Shown one piece after another: positions 1-5,298 of a stretch of DNA of 8,205 bases. The position numbers were made by a program, and so were the translations under genes. Numbering within the stretch: position 1 is the first letter of the stretch; every line of letters starts with the position of its first letter. The notes under the pieces were generated by a model. The model had not been told where the DNA came from. It did no database searches and saw only the letters and a list, made by a program, of their open reading frames with translations. This stretch comes from JAKFWF01 sp041745515 (GTDB taxonomy: Bacteria > Pseudomonadota > Alphaproteobacteria > Rhizobiales > Hyphomicrobiaceae), in the NCBI GenBank assembly GCA_041745515.1, contig JBGTIU010000204.1, positions 1 to 8,205 on the forward strand, given 5' to 3'.

Positions 1-704
1 GGTCCTGTCGATCAGCCACTTCACCAACCCGGGGCCCTGCAGCGAATGCGCTGACGCAAGCTGCGGGTCAAAAGGCCTGGGTGGACGCCTGGACCGGCCT
101 CGACCTTGACCATGCGCTGGCCCCGGTAAAGCTTGAAGCCGCGCGTCCCAAGGTGCAGGGCGATACCTATCAGATGATGACAAAGGATGGTGACGGGGGC
201 GGCTTGCGCACCGTCAGTCTCGAGTACGCAGCCGAACTCGTGCTGGTGGCGTTAGCCGAACCCGATTTAGGTTCGAGGAAACTGAGTGTAACGCTGATGG
301 GCCGTGACGCGGTCGGGCAGTTCGCGCTCAAGCGGAACTACAAATTTCAGGCGGATGACTTTTCGTATTCGACGGAGCTCGCGGCGTTGGTCGCACTCGG
401 TACATTGGAGGGCCGCTGGAAAGCCCGAAACAGCAAATCGCCCAGTAGTGCCGGCTCGACACAGATGATGCCGGTGCAGGTGACGGTGGAGTTCCGGACG
501 CTGCAGGAGTGGGAGTTGATCCGCCGGCAGATCAGGGAAACGCCGGGCGTCCAGGACCTGCAATACGCAGGGCAGTCAGGCCGAACGGCAGATATCGCGC
601 TGCGGTTTCCTGGCGGTGGCCAACAGCTGGCCGACAATCTGGCTTCCCAGGGGCTCGACATACGCGAGAGCGGCGGCGTCTGGGTTGTGCGAACAGGACA
701 ATAG
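1..704 (+). CDS. DUF2066-like protein, C-terminal part (5' partial)
   Basis: The reading frame is open from the left edge (first full codon at base 3) to TAG at 702-704, so about 234 residues of the C-terminal part are present and the true start lies outside. A GTG at 81 is in frame but is probably internal, because protein-like sequence (AGQKAWVDAWTGLDLDHAL) runs through it. The part seen is soluble-looking, with no membrane segment. It holds a Ser/Ala-rich linker around residues 140-150, counted from base 3, and a C-terminal repeat-like alpha/beta part (residues about 155-232) ending in VWVVRTGQ. The overall texture matches DUF2066 proteins, whose function is unknown to me. It converges on leuD with only 21 bases between the two stop codons, and I see no convincing terminator there. 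The coding call is firm; the family name is from pattern memory and is moderate. Confidence 0.72.
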   Translation, partial: SCRSATSPTRGPAANALTQAAGQKAWVDAWTGLDLDHALAPVKLEAARPKVQGDTYQMMTKDGDGGGLRTVSLEYAAELVLVALAEPDLGSRKLSVTLMGRDAVGQFALKRNYKFQADDFSYSTELAALVALGTLEGRWKARNSKSPSSAGSTQMMPVQVTVEFRTLQEWELIRRQIRETPGVQDLQYAGQSGRTADIALRFPGGGQQLADNLASQGLDIRESGGVWVVRTGQ

Positions 705-725
705 ATTGCAGAGGGAGCGTCGTCG

Positions 726-1331
726 TCAGGCCCAGGGGCGCGATACCGCTGCCTTGGCCTCGTAGTCTGCGATACTATTGTCCTTTTGCATCGTCAGGCC
801 GATGTCGTCCAAGCCTTCGACCAGACAGTGTTTGCGATGTGCGTCAACGTCAAACTTGATGACGCCGCCATCCGGGCCGCGAATTTCCTGATTTTCGAGA
901 TCGATTGTCAGGGTCGCGTTGGCGCCTCGCCCCGCATCATCGAGCAGCTTCTCCAGCTCCTGCGGTGTCACCTTGATGGGCAGGATGCCGTTCTTGAAGC
1001 AGTTATTGTAAAAAATATCCGCGAAGCCGGTCGAGATGACGCAACGAATGCCGAAATCGAGCAGTGCCCACGGGGCATGTTCCCGGCTTGAGCCGCAGCC
1101 GAAATTTTCGCCGGCGACCAGAATTTGAGCGTGGCGATAAGCCGGTTTGTTCAATACGAAATCCGGCCTTTCCAGGCCTTCTTCATCATAGCGAATCTCC
1201 GCGAACAGCGCGCGGCCCAGACCGGTCCGTTTGATGGTCTTGAGGTAGTTCTTCGGGATGATCTTGTCGGTGTCGATGTTGATCATCGGCAGCGGTGCGG
1301 CGACGCCGGTCAGCTTGGTGAACTTCAGCAT
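726..1331 (-). CDS. leuD: 3-isopropylmalate dehydratase small subunit
   Basis: LeuD pairs with LeuC, which carries the [4Fe-4S] cluster, to isomerise 2-isopropylmalate to 3-isopropylmalate in cytoplasmic leucine synthesis. The 201-residue product has the usual length for the family. Visible hallmarks are NIDTDKIIPKNYL (residues 18-30), the swivel-domain substrate loop GENFGCGSSREHAPWAL (74-90), FADIFYNNCFKNG (103-115) and a C-terminal GLDDIGLTMQ segment. The ATG at 1331 has an AAGGA ribosome site about six bases upstream. The gene lies 32 bases after a secreted metallopeptidase-like gene on the same strand and may be co-transcribed with it. leuC and leuB are not in the window, so it is split from its partner subunit, as is common in Alphaproteobacteria. 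The TGA stop at 728-726 faces the DUF2066-like gene. Identity is secure. Confidence 0.97.
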   Translation of the reverse strand: MLKFTKLTGVAAPLPMINIDTDKIIPKNYLKTIKRTGLGRALFAEIRYDEEGLERPDFVLNKPAYRHAQILVAGENFGCGSSREHAPWALLDFGIRCVISTGFADIFYNNCFKNGILPIKVTPQELEKLLDDAGRGANATLTIDLENQEIRGPDGGVIKFDVDAHRKHCLVEGLDDIGLTMQKDNSIADYEAKAAVSRPWA

Positions 1332-1363
1332 ACAGATCCTTTGCGGCTATAACGCCCACCTTA

Positions 1364-1894
1364 TCAGCGCACGCTCGGATCGGCAAAGCAGGTGCGCATG
1401 TAGGCGCAGCGGTGCGAGCCGGAAAAGTGCATGCTGTCCCCTTTGGCCGGAGCGATGAACCTGCAGACTTCCTCCAGGCCGTCCGGTGTCAGCCAACCCT
1501 CTCTGCGGCCGCGCTGAACGGCAAAGCAATCGGCGGTCTCTTCATCGGGTCCTCGAAACTGATGACCGCATTCATGCGCGAAGATCCACATCTTCACCGG
1601 TAAGCTGACTTTTGCCATGAGGCGTGGGTTTAGGATCAGGAAGCCGGGGTATGCAGCGCCGTAGTCGTCGAGCTGGCTGTCCATGACGACCGGGCGTTGG
1701 CCGCAAAAGAGCCTGCGCTTCTTGTCGAATGTCAGCTCACCGGGTGCGAGCAGCTTCGCATCGCCGCCGACGTGAGCGATGTACTCCTCCGGAGTTGGCG
1801 GGCCTTCGGCCTGTGCTGGGCCTGGAGCCAGAGACCTGGCGACGGCAGCGCCAGCTAACAGCACTGCCAACAGGCGCACCCCACCCCAATTCAT
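1364..1894 (-). CDS. Secreted HExxH metallopeptidase-like protein
   Basis: I do not recognise a named family. The 176-residue product starts with a probable signal peptide: a hydrophobic stretch LLAVLLAGAAVA at residues 8-19 and a possible cleavage site AQA-EG after residue 29, so export to the periplasm is likely. The mature part carries HECGH at 107-111, a zincin zinc-binding motif with His107, His111 and catalytic Glu108. It is followed by EETAD at 118-122, which resembles the ExxAD third-ligand motif of gluzincins such as M48. Six cysteines (64, 109, 123, 144, 163, 169) are compatible with disulfides in an exported protein; two of them lie inside or next to the zinc site. The ATG at 1894 follows a GGTGGGG tract. 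It sits 149 bases after the Zincin_1 gene and 32 bases before leuD. Peptidase activity is inferred, not shown. Confidence 0.82.
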   Translation of the reverse strand: MNWGGVRLLAVLLAGAAVARSLAPGPAQAEGPPTPEEYIAHVGGDAKLLAPGELTFDKKRRLFCGQRPVVMDSQLDDYGAAYPGFLILNPRLMAKVSLPVKMWIFAHECGHQFRGPDEETADCFAVQRGRREGWLTPDGLEEVCRFIAPAKGDSMHFSGSHRCAYMRTCFADPSVR

Positions 1895-2043
1895 TTTTTG
1901 TCCGCCCCACCAAGTTGCACCATCCCAGCCCGCTTCAAGATGCTCTGCTGGGCGACCATCGCGTGAACGTACCGCGTTTGCAAGCGCCGGCAGGCCGCCG
2001 GTCGCGCCAAGTCTTCGTCAAAAGGAATTTTGCCAACGAAAGA

Positions 2044-2460
2044 TCAACCGCCGGCGGACTGTTCCAATTGCTCCATGTCGGCATCCGAAAAGCCAAAATG
2101 ATGACCGATCTCGTGGACCAGGACATGGGTCACCACAGCCCCAAGCTCTTCATCGCCATCTGTCCAGTAGTCAAGAATTGCTCGACGGTAAAGAAAAACC
2201 AAGTCTGGCTCGCGCGCCGTGTCGGCCATGCTTTTCTTGTCGATGCTGACGCCTTGGTAGAGTCCCATCAGGTCGAACGGGTTCTCGATTGCCATCTCGT
2301 CGAGGATTTCATCCGTGGCAAAATCCTCTATGCGGATGACCAGATCGCCGCAGTTCTGCCGGAACTCTCCAGGCAACTGCTGCCAAGCCGCCGCCGCCAA
2401 CTGCTCGAAATCGGCGAGCGTCGGCGAGACGACACGGCTCCACCGATTGCGCTCAGCCAT
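2044..2460 (-). CDS. Zincin_1 (DUF1025) metallopeptidase family protein
   Basis: A small cytoplasmic protein of 138 residues with the Zincin_1 fold seen next to housekeeping genes in many Alphaproteobacteria; its substrate is unknown to me. The hallmark is HEIGHHFG at residues 116-123 with Asp126 after it (HExxHxxGxxD, metzincin-like). It is preceded by the conserved block FLYRRAILDYW and by the FDLMGLYQG region in mid-protein. I chose ATG 2460 because the family normally starts just before a segment like VSPTLADFE, and GAGG lies about ten bases upstream. A longer in-frame start at 2562 overlaps the stop of the Trm112-like gene as ATGA and would add 34 residues of low family likeness. That overlap suggests the two genes could still be translationally coupled. 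No signal peptide is visible with the short start. Confidence 0.88.
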   Translation of the reverse strand: MAERNRWSRVVSPTLADFEQLAAAAWQQLPGEFRQNCGDLVIRIEDFATDEILDEMAIENPFDLMGLYQGVSIDKKSMADTAREPDLVFLYRRAILDYWTDGDEELGAVVTHVLVHEIGHHFGFSDADMEQLEQSAGG

Positions 2461-2558
2461 TGAGTTCTGCCTCGTCGTGTCGATTGCAAATACCTGCGGA
2501 CAAGGCATAACCATTGGGCTCGGCTTTGGCCAGTCCGACGTGTCGATCCGGTCCCTTC

Positions 2559-2813
2559 TCATCTGTCAGACGGGGTCGGGTCATCGAGATGACGAGCCGA
2601 ATCAACGGTCATCAAGGGCACTCCATTGCGGATGGGAAATGCCAATCTAGCCTGATGGCTGATCAATTCCTGCCTGGCAGCGTCGTAGGAGAGGGTCGAT
2701 CGTGTCAACGGGCAGACCAAGAATTCCAACAGTCGTGGATCGACTTGTCGCTTCGACCCATCCTCTTGCACATGCGACAGATGGTGGTGACCGGAAGTTT
2801 TATCACTCGACAT
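2559..2813 (-). CDS. Trm112-like (YcaR/UPF0434) protein
   Basis: An 84-residue protein of the Trm112/UPF0434 family. Members are small partners that activate methyltransferases of tRNA, rRNA or release factors in eukaryotes and archaea; bacterial members are less well understood. The signature is DPRLLEFLVCPLT (from residue 25) followed by a strand-rich part with LISHQARLAFPIRNGVPLM. Only the single Cys of the CP motif is present, so a four-Cys zinc site like the yeast protein is absent, as usual in bacterial members. The first ~22 residues are polar and His/Lys-rich and probably disordered. ATG 2813 is the only upstream ATG, and a GGT-type ribosome site is weak and rather far. The gene is 21 bases after the LON-domain gene and its stop overlaps an in-frame ATG of the next gene (ATGA), indicating an operon. 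Confidence 0.9.
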   Translation of the reverse strand: MSSDKTSGHHHLSHVQEDGSKRQVDPRLLEFLVCPLTRSTLSYDAARQELISHQARLAFPIRNGVPLMTVDSARHLDDPTPSDR

Positions 2814-2834
2814 GGAGGCTCGCTGACCTTTGGG

Positions 2835-3518
2835 CTATTGCAACGTAGTGCCACCGCTGCCGTCACCAGACGCCATTTCCATCTCGGCGAGAGCAACCAG
2901 CACCTCGGCACGGGTCTTCAAGTCTGGTGCTTCCAGCAACGCCTGCTTCTCCTCGCTACCGTAGGGACTGATGATCGACAACGAGTTCACTAGGTGTTCG
3001 CTGGGCGCATTGCCGATAGCCTTCCAGTCGGCGCGGAACTGGTGAGTTTCGAGATATTTCTTCAAGACGCGCAGCAACTGCTCGCGATCGACTTCATCCT
3101 CACCAACGCCACTCTTAAAATCTGCGCTCCATCTGGAAGCGTCGATCGTGCAAATGCGGTAAGGCTTTGACGAGGGAAGTTCACGGGCCACGTCGAACCG
3201 TACGATTCCGGTCAGGGTCACAATGACTCGACCGTCATCCGTTTCCTGATAGGCAGTGACCCTTCCTGCGCAGCCCACACGTCTCAGTCCGGTCGATTTC
3301 CCGGCGGGGCTTTCCTCCTCGCCAGCCGAGCGTTCAGGCTGGATCAGCCCCATGATGCGGTGGCCGGATATCACGTCCTCGATCATCTCGAGATAACGCG
3401 GCTCGAACAAGTTCAGCGGCAGCGTTGCTCGCGGCAAAAGGATGACGCCGCGCAACGGAAACACTGGGATGCTATCGGGCAGATCAGTCGGGCGACGATA
3501 GCGGTCGATAGGAGCCAA
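2835..3518 (-). CDS. LON peptidase substrate-binding domain protein (TTG start)
   Basis: A free-standing Lon N-terminal (LON_substr_bdg) domain of 227 residues with no ATPase or protease part. Such proteins are common in Alphaproteobacteria and their role, perhaps substrate recognition for proteolysis, is unproven. The domain begins at IPVFPLRGVILLPRATLPLN and continues with LFEPRYLEMIED and GLIQP. A beta-rich middle part (GRVTAYQETDDGRVIVTLTG) and a helical C-terminal half (LLRVLKKYLE, NSLSIISPYGSEEKQALLEA) follow. The frame has no suitable ATG near the domain. TTG 3518 has GGAGGA six bases upstream, an excellent ribosome site, so I start there. An out-of-frame ATG at 3541, 15 bases after the cnoX stop, begins MSTTEDTAWL. 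One extra base near 3512 would join it smoothly to this protein, so an indel or assembly error is a real alternative. In the operon it follows the CnoX-like gene. Confidence 0.9.
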   Translation of the reverse strand: MAPIDRYRRPTDLPDSIPVFPLRGVILLPRATLPLNLFEPRYLEMIEDVISGHRIMGLIQPERSAGEEESPAGKSTGLRRVGCAGRVTAYQETDDGRVIVTLTGIVRFDVARELPSSKPYRICTIDASRWSADFKSGVGEDEVDREQLLRVLKKYLETHQFRADWKAIGNAPSEHLVNSLSIISPYGSEEKQALLEAPDLKTRAEVLVALAEMEMASGDGSGGTTLQ

Positions 3519-3524
3519 GCAGTG

Positions 3525-3530
3525 TCCTCC
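3525..3530 (-). promoter_or_regulatory. Ribosome binding site GGAGGA deciding the TTG start
   Basis: On the minus strand GGAGGA is followed by CACTGC and then TTG at 3518-3516, an ideal six-base spacing. It is the strongest Shine-Dalgarno-like sequence near the start of the LON-domain gene and supports a non-ATG start. It lies inside the short out-of-frame reading begun by ATG 3541, so the two readings compete for the same stretch. Confidence 0.5.
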
Positions 3531-3555
3531 GTGGTGCTCATAGCCTCGGCTGCCC

Positions 3556-4461
3556 TCAGGCGAACAGCAGTGCCGATAGGCGGCGGCGGCCATCCAGAGT
3601 GGCCGCATCCTTCGGTCCCCACGCCTCAAAGAGTTGAATCAGTTGCTTACGCGCGGCCTGTTCGTTCCAATTGCGATCGCGCCGGAAAGCATCGAGCAGA
3701 TGGTCGACCGCCGCAAGCTTGTCGCCTTTGGCCGCGAGCGCAGCCGCCAGATCGATGCGCGCTTGATGATCGGCCGGATCCGCTGTCACTTTCGCTTCGA
3801 GATCGGCGGTACTTCCCATGGTCTCGGCTCTGCGCGCCAATTCGATCGAAGCGCGCACTCCCGTGACCGCCGCGGACTTTTGTTTGTCGGGTGGAACCAA
3901 GCCCAGAGTTGCTTCGGCACGCTCGATATCGCCTGTCTTCAAATAGCAGCGTGCAAGTCCCGCCAATGCGCCTGGCTCGGTTGCGTCGTCTTGCAATACC
4001 GCGGCATAAATCTCGGCCGCTCCTTGGACATCCCCGGCATCGAATGCTTTTTCGGCCTCCAAGAGTGCTGCGGCGATATCGCCGGCCGCGTCGTCACCCA
4101 GCAAACGGTCGATGAACGCCTTGATCGCGCTTTCCGGCTGCACACCCATGAACCCATCGATCGGCCGTCCATCGCGAAATGCCATGACCGTCGGCAACTT
4201 TTGCACACCAAGCTGACCCGGAATGCTCGGGTGCTGATCGATGTTCATTTTCACCAGGCGAACCTTGCCGCCATAAGCACGAACGGTCTTTTCAATGACT
4301 GGTGTGAGTTGTTTGCAGGGCTCACACCAGCCGGCCCAGAAATCGACGAGCACCGGAACCAGGCGGGACGCTTCGATCACGTCCTTGACGAAGGCCGCAG
4401 TGGTGGTCTCCTTGACGACATCGCCTATCGAAGCTGCGGGACCGAGGTCTCCAGAACTCAT
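3556..4461 (-). CDS. cnoX: CnoX/YbbN-type thioredoxin-TPR co-chaperone
   Basis: A 301-residue cytoplasmic protein with an N-terminal thioredoxin fold (residues about 15-120) and a C-terminal TPR half, the architecture of CnoX (YbbN), which holds unfolding proteins, protects their cysteines and hands them to chaperones. The active-site motif is WCEPCK at 45-50: both cysteines are kept, unlike the SQHC of E. coli YbbN, so real redox activity is likely. LPT in the segment KLPTVMAF supplies the cis-proline loop. TPR-like helices follow from AEKAFDAGDVQGAAEIY to AALAAKGDKLAAVDHLLDAF, and the end RRRLSALLFA is typical of the family. ATG 4461 is preferred over GTG 4464 because AGGAG then sits six bases upstream. 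The LON-domain gene follows closely, suggesting a protein-quality operon. The family call is strong; the exact partner chaperone is unknown. Confidence 0.93.
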   Translation of the reverse strand: MSSGDLGPAASIGDVVKETTTAAFVKDVIEASRLVPVLVDFWAGWCEPCKQLTPVIEKTVRAYGGKVRLVKMNIDQHPSIPGQLGVQKLPTVMAFRDGRPIDGFMGVQPESAIKAFIDRLLGDDAAGDIAAALLEAEKAFDAGDVQGAAEIYAAVLQDDATEPGALAGLARCYLKTGDIERAEATLGLVPPDKQKSAAVTGVRASIELARRAETMGSTADLEAKVTADPADHQARIDLAAALAAKGDKLAAVDHLLDAFRRDRNWNEQAARKQLIQLFEAWGPKDAATLDGRRRLSALLFA

Positions 4462-4494
4462 CACAAACTCCTGAGTGTTCGTTCGGCGGAGAAC

Positions 4495-4635
4495 TTATTT
4501 CGCCGGAGTGTTCGTCGGGGGCGGTGGCGGCCCGCGCGGTGCGAGCATCGGCCCTGGCGCCGCTGTTTCAGCGTCAGTTATCGCACAACTGTGCCGAGCG
4601 CTACACACCATATCAGCATAACTGCACGAGACCAT
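4495..4635 (-). CDS. Possible 46-residue Pro-rich small ORF
   Basis: The ATG at 4635-4633 overlaps the TGA stop of the prolyl-tRNA editing gene as TGATG, a classic coupling arrangement, and the frame runs 46 codons to TAA at 4497-4495. The product has an N-terminal part with three cysteines (MVSCSYADMVCSARHSC) and a Pro-rich tail (APRGPPPPPTNTPAK). I know no family for it. It has no hydrophobic membrane segment and no signal peptide. It fills most of the 173-base gap before cnoX. In GC-rich DNA such a frame can arise by chance, and poly-proline would be a slow-translation site, so this is a candidate only. Confidence 0.25.
   Translation of the reverse strand: MVSCSYADMVCSARHSCAITDAETAAPGPMLAPRGPPPPPTNTPAK
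4575..4624. repeat. Nested inverted repeats between the prolyl-tRNA editing gene and cnoX
   Basis: CAGTTAT (4575-4581) and ATAACTG (4618-4624) are a perfect 7-base inverted repeat. Inside lies a second perfect dyad, GCACA-AC-TGTGC (4583-4594), and the palindrome AGCGCT (4597-4602). The region could be an operator for the cnoX operon or an RNA structure in the leader. Short dyads of this size can arise by chance in 170 bases, so the call is weak. Confidence 0.3.
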
Positions 4636-5147
4636 CAGCGTGGGCGTGGCATTGCAACCGGTAGCCGCTCGATGCGCGGCACGTGCCCGGTCGCTCGCAG
4701 AAACTTGAGCAGATCGTCACGGGCCAAGTTGGTGGTCGCCGTGTTGACTAGGGGATGACAGTTGATGGTGTCGTGAACCATCAGGTTGGCGTCCAATATG
4801 GCAGTGACGCGGCCGGACTTGTCGTTGATCAGTGCGAGCGCCGTCACCGAACCCGGTGGTACCCCCAGAACCTCCAGCAACAGTTCCGCCTTACCGAAGC
4901 TCAGACGCGCGCAACCGAGCGTTTTGTGCAATGATTTCATGTCGATCATGGCGTGCGCCTCAGCCACGAGCAGGAACAGGCGGTCCTTGGCGTCCTTCAG
5001 GAACAGGTTTTTAGTGTGCGCGCCAGAAAACTGCCGATAGAGCGCTTGACTCTCTTCGACGGTGAACACTGCCGCATGTTCGATCGTGCGTGTCGGGATT
5101 TCTAGGCTGTCGAGATAAGCAAACAGCGCCGCTCGGGCGGTCGTCAT
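4635..5147 (-). CDS. Prolyl-tRNA editing protein (YbaK/ProX family deacylase)
   Basis: A free-standing tRNA-editing domain of 170 residues, the usual length of the ProXp-ala/PrdX group, which hydrolyses alanine mischarged onto tRNA-Pro in trans to prolyl-tRNA synthetase. Landmarks are FTVEESQAL (28-36), the substrate-site block GAHTKNLFLKD with Lys46 (42-52), IDMKSLHKTLG (68-78), the GVPPGSVT loop (95-102) and HDTINCHPLVN (125-135). These match the alanine-specific ProX type better than the Cys-clearing YbaK type, though specificity cannot be proven here. ATG 5147 is chosen because GGGAG lies six or seven bases upstream and the family begins there; the frame is open 71 codons further upstream, but that part has no family likeness and runs into trpS. 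It heads the minus-strand series and is divergent from trpS across 151 bases. Confidence 0.9.
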   Translation of the reverse strand: MTTARAALFAYLDSLEIPTRTIEHAAVFTVEESQALYRQFSGAHTKNLFLKDAKDRLFLLVAEAHAMIDMKSLHKTLGCARLSFGKAELLLEVLGVPPGSVTALALINDKSGRVTAILDANLMVHDTINCHPLVNTATTNLARDDLLKFLRATGHVPRIERLPVAMPRPR

Positions 5148-5240
5148 CGGCAACTCCCATCGATTGGTTATCGACAGGCAAGCGCAAAGGCCGGCGTCGT
5201 GCAACCGGGCATTTGCATTCAACCTCGTCTGCGGTCGTGC

Positions 5241-5269
5241 TTGCTTCAATGGCTGCCACGGGCCATAAC
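5241..5269 (+). promoter_or_regulatory. Candidate trpS promoter
   Basis: In the divergent gap, TTGCTT (5241-5246) and CATAAC (5264-5269) are spaced by 17 bases, a sigma-70-like arrangement that would start transcription some 20-25 bases before the trpS ATG. Each hexamer matches consensus only partly, so this is a suggestion. I find no comparably placed pair for the minus-strand prolyl-tRNA editing gene. Confidence 0.22.
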
Positions 5270-5298
5270 CCGCCGCCTCACTGCCAAGGATATCACTC

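Noticed and set aside
705..725. Possible bidirectional terminator between the converging DUF2066-like gene and leuD.
   Set aside because: The 21 bases contain no stem with a T-tract on either strand.
1983..2010. GC-rich dyad CCGGC-aggcc-GCCGG between the two metallopeptidase genes.
   Set aside because: Five pairs, no U-tract on either strand; the 149-base gap otherwise shows no promoter, small ORF or RNA that I can support.
1729..2463. A 244-codon plus-strand open frame.
   Set aside because: It is antisense to the Zincin_1 gene and to the N-terminal half of the secreted metallopeptidase gene, and has low-complexity basic composition without recognisable motifs.
3634..4758. A 374-codon open frame on the plus strand, longer than most genes here.
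   Set aside because: It lies antisense to cnoX, whose thioredoxin and TPR motifs are clear. Its translation is rich in Arg, Cys and His with no domain likeness, as expected for a shadow frame in GC-rich DNA.
5160..5174. Dyad TCGAT-tggtt-ATCGA just upstream of the prolyl-tRNA editing gene.
   Set aside because: Short and built from the common CGAT tetramer; without conservation data it cannot be told from chance.
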